Assembly: GCA_034440355.1 (NCBI GenBank)
Contig: JAWXBY010000166.1
Span: 40,310-104,309 of the forward strand
DNA: 64,000 nucleotides
DNA from: SZUA-430 sp034440355
GTDB taxonomy: Bacteria > Pseudomonadota > Alphaproteobacteria > Micropepsales > Micropepsaceae
Reading direction: 5' to 3'
The position numbers and the translations under genes were made by a program. Numbering within the stretch: the stretch's first letter is position 1; each line of letters begins with the position of its first letter. Shown in pieces: positions 58,807 through 64,000 of this stretch. The notes below the pieces were generated by a model that worked only from the letters and a program-made list of their open reading frames with translations, was not told the DNA's origin and made no database searches.

Positions 58807-61090
58807 CGTCGGCCGGCGCCGGTGTTGCGGCCGCCTTCGTGCGGTAGTCGAGATAGATGGGCGACGACCAGGCGCGGTGTTCGGACGGCGACGTGCAGGC
58901 GTCTTCGCCTGAGCGGTAGTCGCCGTAGCAGAGCGTCGCCTTGATGCACTTGCCGTTGCCGTCGCGTTCGCACTTCACCGGTTCGGCGTTGATGGTCGGT
59001 TCGGCTTCCTGGATCGCCTTCACGTAGTAGAGCGTGTCGCGGTGGTCCTTGTTGTAAGCGGGATCTGAGAACGTGAACTTGCAGCCGTTCGCGTCCGGTT
59101 TGCAGGTGTGGACGAGGTAACGGTCCTCGATCAGTTGCGACAGCTCTTCGCCCTTTGTCGCTTGCGGACGGATCTTCACGACCTCGATGCGCGTGATCAG
59201 GCGACGCTCGTCCGACGGGTTGTAGCATTCGCCCGAGCAGATGTTCTTGATGCGCTTTTCGTCGAGGCCCGCCTTCGCGAAGTCGGGGCAGCCGGGTTTT
59301 TGCTTGAAGGCGCCGACGGCGTGGACTTCGAACGTCGGCGCGGAGTCGGTTTCGACGCGGCTGCCCATCGCGACCTTATTGCCGTTGGCGTCGACGGCGT
59401 TGAACCACAACAGGATGCGCGGGCCGGATGTCGCGTAGACTTCGCGGCGTTGGAGCGAATCCCAGATGGCGTCGCGCGAGCGTTCTTGCGCGTGCACGGC
59501 GGCGAGGCCACCGGCGAGCCAGAACGACGATTGCCGTTCGAACTCGGTGAGTTGGAAGCCCGTCATCGTCGTCAGTTCTTCGCGCGTGACGCGTGTCGAT
59601 TTCGGTTCGGCGACGCCCCGGTCGGGAACGAGACGCGTGCGCCATGTCTCGTTGATCGGGCCGCCGGCTTCCGTGTTGCGGCGGCGGTCGACGGGTTTGT
59701 AGCCGGTGCCGGGGCGGGCACGGTGATTGTCGGATGAGCCGATGAAGCCCCACTGGAAGCGCGTTGCTTTGCCGGACGGGTCGTCGAAGTTCGACGTTGC
59801 AAGGCCCGCTTGCACCGAGTTGCCGGCGCGGTGGTTGAAGGGCGGCATCCAGCAGTCGGTGCACTGACCGGCGTCGAGCCAATCTTCCGGCGTTTCGCCG
59901 CCGATCGCGATGTGGCCGGCGACGCCCATGTTGGCGTAGTCGTCGCGCGCTTGGGCGGCGCGCTTTTCACAATCGAAGGTCGAGACGCCGGCCTTCAGGC
60001 AGCGTTCGCGGATGATTTCGCCCGCGCGCCAGCATGACGGCGTGTAGCTCGGCGTCGGCTCGGGACAGGTTGCGCCAGGCCCCTCGGTGGACAAGTTGAC
60101 GTCCTTCCACGAGCGGTACTCTTCCGAATTGCCGTGGCCGGAATAGAGTTCGATCAGCGGGAAGCGATCGGGGTGCTCTTTCGCGATCAGTGCCTTGTCC
60201 CACGTCGTGCCCGGCGGCGTATAGAAGCCCCAGGTCGAGCCGTGCGGGACGATCAGCGGGTTCAACTTCTGCTCGTCGAAGAGCTTACGCGTCAGATCGC
60301 CCGGGTTCGTCGCCGTTTCGTAGCATTCCTTCGACAGCTTGTCGGACGACGTCTTGGCGTCGCATTCGGGGACGGCCTGCGTGAGGCGCATGAACTTGTT
60401 GAAGTCGAAATAGCTTTGGCGGTTCTGGAAATCGAGCAGCGGCACGATCGGCCGGATGCCGAAGCTCGTGCGCAACGTCGACGATGCGAGACCGCCGGCG
60501 CCGATGGCGCGCGCGGCGACCTTGTCGTCGTCGAGGTCTTTGAAGATGACGTTCTTGTGGCCGAAGTGTTCCGACGGTAAGCGACCGACTTGCGTCCATT
60601 CGAAGCCGATGAACGACACGAGGTCGGGGTTCGGGCCGTCGCCCGCGATCTTCTGGCAAGCGCGGATCGAATCCTTTGTGCGCTGCCAGCGGAGTGGCGT
60701 CACCGTCTCGGCGTGGTCGGTGATCGACCAGAAGTCGAGTGACGAGCAGTAGCGGGCAAAGTCGCAGGCGTCGGCGACCGGGTGCACGCCGGCGCCGCCC
60801 ATGATGGGCAGTGAGAATTGGAACGCGTCGGCCGAAAATGTCGTGTGGACGTGAAGATCGCCGAAGAGAATTTGGTCGTTGTCGCCGTCGGGAGCGACGG
60901 CGCGGGTCGCTTGCGTGCGGCCTTCGATGACGGTGTCGGGGATGCGCTTGCCTTGTATGACGCCGGCGTCGCGTTCAGCCCCAAACCAGCCTTCGGTGGC
61001 GCCTATCCAGTAGATGCCGCCCGCTGCGGCCAGTACGACGACGAGACCTAAAATCCAGCCCAACAACCTCAGCACGCCAATCCCCCTCAC
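58799..61090 (-). CDS. DUF3604 protein (PHP-like hydrolase), membrane-anchored
   Basis: 763 residues. An N-terminal membrane helix (GVLRLLGWILGLVVVLAAAGGIYWIG) precedes NDQILFGDLHVHTTFSADAFQFSLP, where the H-x-H pattern in GDLHVHT is like PHP-domain metal sites. DFWSITDHAE adds another His. The protein has at least six Cys and many Trp and is periplasmic by topology. DUF3604 members are large proteins of unknown substrate. This gene begins a three-gene operon with the PpiC-type foldase and the HupE-like permease, a recurring gene order in proteobacteria as far as I recall. Confidence 0.85.
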   Translation of the reverse strand: MRGIGVLRLLGWILGLVVVLAAAGGIYWIGATEGWFGAERDAGVIQGKRIPDTVIEGRTQATRAVAPDGDNDQILFGDLHVHTTFSADAFQFSLPIMGGAGVHPVADACDFARYCSSLDFWSITDHAETVTPLRWQRTKDSIRACQKIAGDGPNPDLVSFIGFEWTQVGRLPSEHFGHKNVIFKDLDDDKVAARAIGAGGLASSTLRTSFGIRPIVPLLDFQNRQSYFDFNKFMRLTQAVPECDAKTSSDKLSKECYETATNPGDLTRKLFDEQKLNPLIVPHGSTWGFYTPPGTTWDKALIAKEHPDRFPLIELYSGHGNSEEYRSWKDVNLSTEGPGATCPEPTPSYTPSCWRAGEIIRERCLKAGVSTFDCEKRAAQARDDYANMGVAGHIAIGGETPEDWLDAGQCTDCWMPPFNHRAGNSVQAGLATSNFDDPSGKATRFQWGFIGSSDNHRARPGTGYKPVDRRRNTEAGGPINETWRTRLVPDRGVAEPKSTRVTREELTTMTGFQLTEFERQSSFWLAGGLAAVHAQERSRDAIWDSLQRREVYATSGPRILLWFNAVDANGNKVAMGSRVETDSAPTFEVHAVGAFKQKPGCPDFAKAGLDEKRIKNICSGECYNPSDERRLITRIEVVKIRPQATKGEELSQLIEDRYLVHTCKPDANGCKFTFSDPAYNKDHRDTLYYVKAIQEAEPTINAEPVKCERDGNGKCIKATLCYGDYRSGEDACTSPSEHRAWSSPIYLDYRTKAAATPAPADGG

Positions 61091-61348
61091 GCCTCCCCTC
61101 GCGAAAGTTGCGCAGGGACTTATTCCTTATTGTCGATTCGTACTCACAAACCCAACCTTTTCCAAGGTGGCCGGACAGTCGGTGCGGCAAAACGGCAGAG
61201 TGCCGCCAGCGGAGTGGTTCGGCAGCGTTTTGCAGCTGCGTTGTCCACCGCGACTCGCAGCATCGTGAAGTCGTTTTGGGCCCTGGACCGTTGCGCACAG
61301 GCGGGCGCGACGCCAAAGGTTGCGGCCTCTCTTCAGGGACAGGATTCC

Positions 61349-63424
61349 ATGAACATCAGAATGAGTTTGGCTGCAATGGCCGTCGCCGGTTTGGCGACCG
61401 GGGGCGTGTTGCTGGCGCTGGACGCCGGCGCGCAACCGAAGGGTAAACCCGAGATCGGCGCGTGGGGCTTCGACCTCGGCGCGATGGATAAGAGCGTGAA
61501 GCCGGGCGACGACTTCTTCCGCCATACCGGCGGCACGTGGATGAAGAACACGAAAATTCCGGCCGATCGCACGCGCTGGGGTTCGTTCAACATTCTCGCA
61601 GCGAAGTCCGAGGAGGACGTGAAGAACCTCGTCAACGAGGTGTCGGCCAAGAAGCAGGCGCCGGGGTCGGCCGAGCAGAAGGTCGCGGATTTCTATTCGT
61701 CCTATCTCGACACAAAGAAAATCGACGCGTTGGGGCTTGCGCCGTTTCAGGCGGACCTCGATCGGATCTCGGCGTTGAAGACGCACGAAGAGACGGCGCG
61801 CTTGATCGGCGATCCCGGCATGGCGGCGAACTCGCCGATCGCCGTCGGGTTCTTCTACGGGCTCGACGACAAGAATCCGGATCGCTATGCGGTCGACGTT
61901 TTGCAGGCGGGTCTCGGCATGCCGGACCGCGACTACTATCTGAAGTCCGACGCGAAGTTCGCGGAGACGCGCACGGCGTATAAGGCCTATGTCGCGCAGA
62001 TGCTGGGCCTTGCGAAGTATCCGAACGCGGCGGCGGCGGCCGATGCGGTGATGGCGGTCGAGATGAAGATCGCCGAGAAGCAATGGCCGATCGAGAAGCA
62101 ACGCGATCGCGACATCAGCTTCGTACCGAAGAGCCCGGCCGAGTTGAAAGCGTTTGCGCCGCAATTCCCGTGGGATGAGGTCTTCCAGGCGGGCGGCCTC
62201 ACGAAGCAGGATCGTTTCATCCTGCGCACGGCCGAGCCGGTTCAGTTGCTCGCGAAGTTGTTCCGCGACACGCCGGTCGAGACCTGGCGCGCCTATCTGA
62301 CGTTCCATTACCTGAACGCGCAGGCCGACATTCTGCCGACGGCGTTCGACGACGCGTCGTTTGCGTTCAACGGCAAGGTGTTGACGGGTCAAGAGACCAA
62401 GCGCGACCGGTGGAAGCGTGCGGTGCTGGCGCTCAGCGGGCAGTTCGGCGGGGCGCCTCTGGCGGAAGCGGTGGGCGCCGTTTACGTCAAGCGGCACTTC
62501 ACGCCGCAAGCGAAGGCGCAGGTGAAGGAGCTGGTCGACAACCTCCTTCTGGCTTATCGCAATCGCATCGAGACGCTGGAATGGATGTCGCCGGAGACGC
62601 GTAAGATCGCGATGCGCAAGGCGCAAACCGTGCGCGTGAAAATCGGCTATCCGGATCGTTGGCGCGACTATTCCAAGCTCGAGATCAAAGCGGGCGATGC
62701 CTACGGCAACCGCAAGCGTGCGGCGATGTGGGATTGGAATCGTCAGGCCTCGCGCCTTGCCCAGAAGGCCGACAAGGACGAGTGGGGCATGGCGCCTCAG
62801 ACGGTGAATGCCTACTACAATCCGACGTGGAACGAGATCGTGTTCCCGGCGGCGATTCTGCAGGCGCCGTTCTTCGACCCCAACGCGGATGCGGCCGTGA
62901 ACTACGGCGCGATCGGCGGCGTGATCGGGCATGAGATGGGCCACGGCTATGATGACCAAGGCGCGAAGTCGGACGAGAACGGCATCCTGCGTACGTGGTG
63001 GAAGAAGGACGACGAGGACCGCTTCGCCGTGAAGGTGAAAGCGTTGGCTGCGCAGTATTCGTCGTATGAACCTCTGCCGGGTGTGAAGGTCAACGGCGAC
63101 TTCACCTCAGGCGAAAACATCGGCGACCTTGGGGGCGTGGCCGTGTCGTTCGAAGCGTATCGCCTGTCGCTCAAGGGCAAGGACGCGCCGGTGACGGATG
63201 GGTTCACAGGCAACCAGCGCTTCTTCCTGGGTTGGTGCCAGGTGTGGCGGTCGATCATCCGCGACGAGGCCTTGCGCGTGCAAGTGACGAGCGACGTGCA
63301 CTCGCCGGCCGAGTACCGCTGCAACGGATCGGTGCGGAACGTCGACGCTTGGTATGACGCTTTCGGCGTGAAGCCCGGCGACAAGATGTACCTGAAGCCG
63401 GAAGACCGCGTTCGCATCTGGTAG
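61349..63424 (+). CDS. M13 (neprilysin-like) zinc metallopeptidase
   Basis: 691 residues. A Sec signal (IRMSLAAMAVAGLATGGVLLALDAGA) precedes FGAMDKSVKPGDDFFRH-like family start, and VIGHEMGHGYDDQG at about residue 525-538 holds the HExxH zinc site (His528, Glu529, His532). SGENIGDLGGVAVSFEAY carries the third ligand Glu. VYLKPEDRVRIW near the end is the typical conserved C-terminus. Such enzymes cut oligopeptides in the periplasm or outside the cell. The ATG at 61349 has AGGA upstream; a longer frame is open in front but lacks a signal. The terminator is at 63446. Confidence 0.92.
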   Translation: MNIRMSLAAMAVAGLATGGVLLALDAGAQPKGKPEIGAWGFDLGAMDKSVKPGDDFFRHTGGTWMKNTKIPADRTRWGSFNILAAKSEEDVKNLVNEVSAKKQAPGSAEQKVADFYSSYLDTKKIDALGLAPFQADLDRISALKTHEETARLIGDPGMAANSPIAVGFFYGLDDKNPDRYAVDVLQAGLGMPDRDYYLKSDAKFAETRTAYKAYVAQMLGLAKYPNAAAAADAVMAVEMKIAEKQWPIEKQRDRDISFVPKSPAELKAFAPQFPWDEVFQAGGLTKQDRFILRTAEPVQLLAKLFRDTPVETWRAYLTFHYLNAQADILPTAFDDASFAFNGKVLTGQETKRDRWKRAVLALSGQFGGAPLAEAVGAVYVKRHFTPQAKAQVKELVDNLLLAYRNRIETLEWMSPETRKIAMRKAQTVRVKIGYPDRWRDYSKLEIKAGDAYGNRKRAAMWDWNRQASRLAQKADKDEWGMAPQTVNAYYNPTWNEIVFPAAILQAPFFDPNADAAVNYGAIGGVIGHEMGHGYDDQGAKSDENGILRTWWKKDDEDRFAVKVKALAAQYSSYEPLPGVKVNGDFTSGENIGDLGGVAVSFEAYRLSLKGKDAPVTDGFTGNQRFFLGWCQVWRSIIRDEALRVQVTSDVHSPAEYRCNGSVRNVDAWYDAFGVKPGDKMYLKPEDRVRIW

Positions 63425-63436
63425 CGCGCGACCGAC

Positions 63437-64000
63437 TTAAGTTTGGCGCAGCCGTGTTGGTGACAACGCGGCTGCGCTTACGTTTTGAGCCCTGATGTCG
63501 GTGGGCAGGTCTTCGCCTTTGACGAGCGACGCAGCAGCGCGCGCCATGGCCGACGACGTTTGCATGCCGTAGCCGCCCTGCCCTGCCAGCCAGAAGAATC
63601 CAGGTGCGCCTGGGTCGAAACCGACGACTGGGGTGCGGTCGGGGGCGAAGCTTCTGAGGCCCGCCCATTTGTGCACGACGCGGCGGACGCTCATCGTCGT
63701 CATGTTCTCGAAGCGGTCGATGGCGAGCGCGATGTCCATTTCCTCCGGCTGTGCATCGCACGGGGGTGTCGGCGTTTCGTCGGCGGGGGTCAGAAGAATG
63801 CGGCCGGCGTCGGGCTTGAAGTAGAAGGTTTCGTCGGCGTCGATGGTGAGCGGCCAGTCGCGGATGTCGACGCCGGCGGGCGGATCGAGCAACACGACCG
63901 TGCGGCGGCGCGGTTCGATGCCGAGCGCCTTCAGGCCCGCGAGTTCGGCGACGGTGTCGGCCCAAGCGCCTGCTGCGTTTACGACGACGGGGGCTTCGTA
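63437..64000 (-). CDS. FAD-dependent oxidoreductase (DAO family), C-terminal part, partial
   Basis: 188 codons including the stop; the 5' end lies outside the right edge. The frame reads VVVNAAGAWADTVAELAG (the conserved end of the FAD-domain strand in D-amino-acid dehydrogenases), TFYFKPDAGRILLTPADET, and FFWLAGQGGYGMQTS, the last FAD-contacting block. The family deaminates D-amino or N-methyl amino acids, but the substrate cannot be named. The gene is convergent with the M13 peptidase gene; a hairpin for that gene falls inside its last codons. Confidence 0.85.
   Translation of the reverse strand, partial: YEAPVVVNAAGAWADTVAELAGLKALGIEPRRRTVVLLDPPAGVDIRDWPLTIDADETFYFKPDAGRILLTPADETPTPPCDAQPEEMDIALAIDRFENMTTMSVRRVVHKWAGLRSFAPDRTPVVGFDPGAPGFFWLAGQGGYGMQTSSAMARAAASLVKGEDLPTDIRAQNVSAAALSPTRLRQT
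63446..63477 (+). terminator. hairpin after the M13 peptidase gene
   Basis: GCGCAGCCGTGTTG pairs with CAACGCGGCTGCGC around a GTGA loop, with one G-T pair, followed by TTACGTTTT. It lies 22 bases after the peptidase stop and within the last codons of the convergent flavoprotein gene. Confidence 0.55.

Noticed and set aside
61127..62959. A 610-codon minus-strand frame opposite the M13 peptidase.
   Set aside because: The plus strand encodes a full HExxH peptidase; the minus frame has no motif.

Overview
The window is GC-rich chromosomal DNA, packed with genes on both strands, and looks like an alphaproteobacterium of no recognisable genus. Pointers to that class are a GAAC-N7-GAAC LexA site in front of a DinB polymerase gene, an FNR/FixK-type TTGAT-N4-ATCA box, several palindromic intergenic repeats, and a large set of CoA-linked catabolic genes (CaiB-type CoA transferase, three acyl-CoA dehydrogenases, enoyl-CoA hydratase, many SDRs). 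I saw no rRNA, tRNA, CRISPR array, transposase or phage gene. Many proteins carry Tat, Sec or lipoprotein signals, as expected for a Gram-negative scavenger of organic matter.

Layout. 1-8.7 kb: end of an alpha/beta hydrolase gene, a DUF2200 protein, a lipoprotein, an M28-like peptidase divergent from a beta-lactamase-fold hydrolase, a GH1 glycosidase, a Met/His/Cys-rich lipoprotein behind an FNR-type box, dinB with its SOS box, and a coupled acetyltransferase/nuclease-fold pair. 8.7-14 kb: an amidohydrolase/VOC/epimerase/membrane-protein operon divergent from a LysR regulator whose 3' end has run into a repeat, then an MFS transporter. 14-27 kb: a TolB-propeller/amidohydrolase fusion, an ankyrin protein, a CoA transferase, a luciferase-like oxidoreductase, transporters, a GST and SDRs. 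27-34.5 kb: acyl-CoA catabolism, interrupted by a sensor histidine kinase. 34.5-38 kb: DUF1289 and MOSC genes, then an autotransporter. 39-42.3 kb: two tandem LuxR-LuxI quorum-sensing pairs with a small gene coupled to the last luxI. 42.3-47 kb: a LOG-family protein, and an SPFH protein upstream of a 435-residue protein that looks like a proteasome-type Ntn hydrolase. 47-52.5 kb: HCCA isomerase, an SDR lacking the catalytic Tyr, a Rieske protein with a divergent Cys-cluster regulator, and a cold-shock-domain/VOC fusion followed by a diverged cold-shock-like gene. 52.5-56.5 kb: a secreted Cache-like protein overlapping a histidine kinase that lacks the phosphoacceptor His, then an XRE/MmyB regulator and a DUF2834 protein. 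56.5-64 kb: a DUF3604-PpiC-HupE operon, an M13 metallopeptidase and the end of a D-amino-acid-oxidase-like flavoprotein.

The best candidates for something undescribed are the Ntn-hydrolase-like protein (44548-45855) with its small operon partner and upstream SPFH gene, the cold-shock/RGG/VOC fusion (50871-51650), and the duplicated LuxRI circuit, in which each luxI has a different upstream palindrome. All functional statements rest on reading motifs by eye; no database search was possible.
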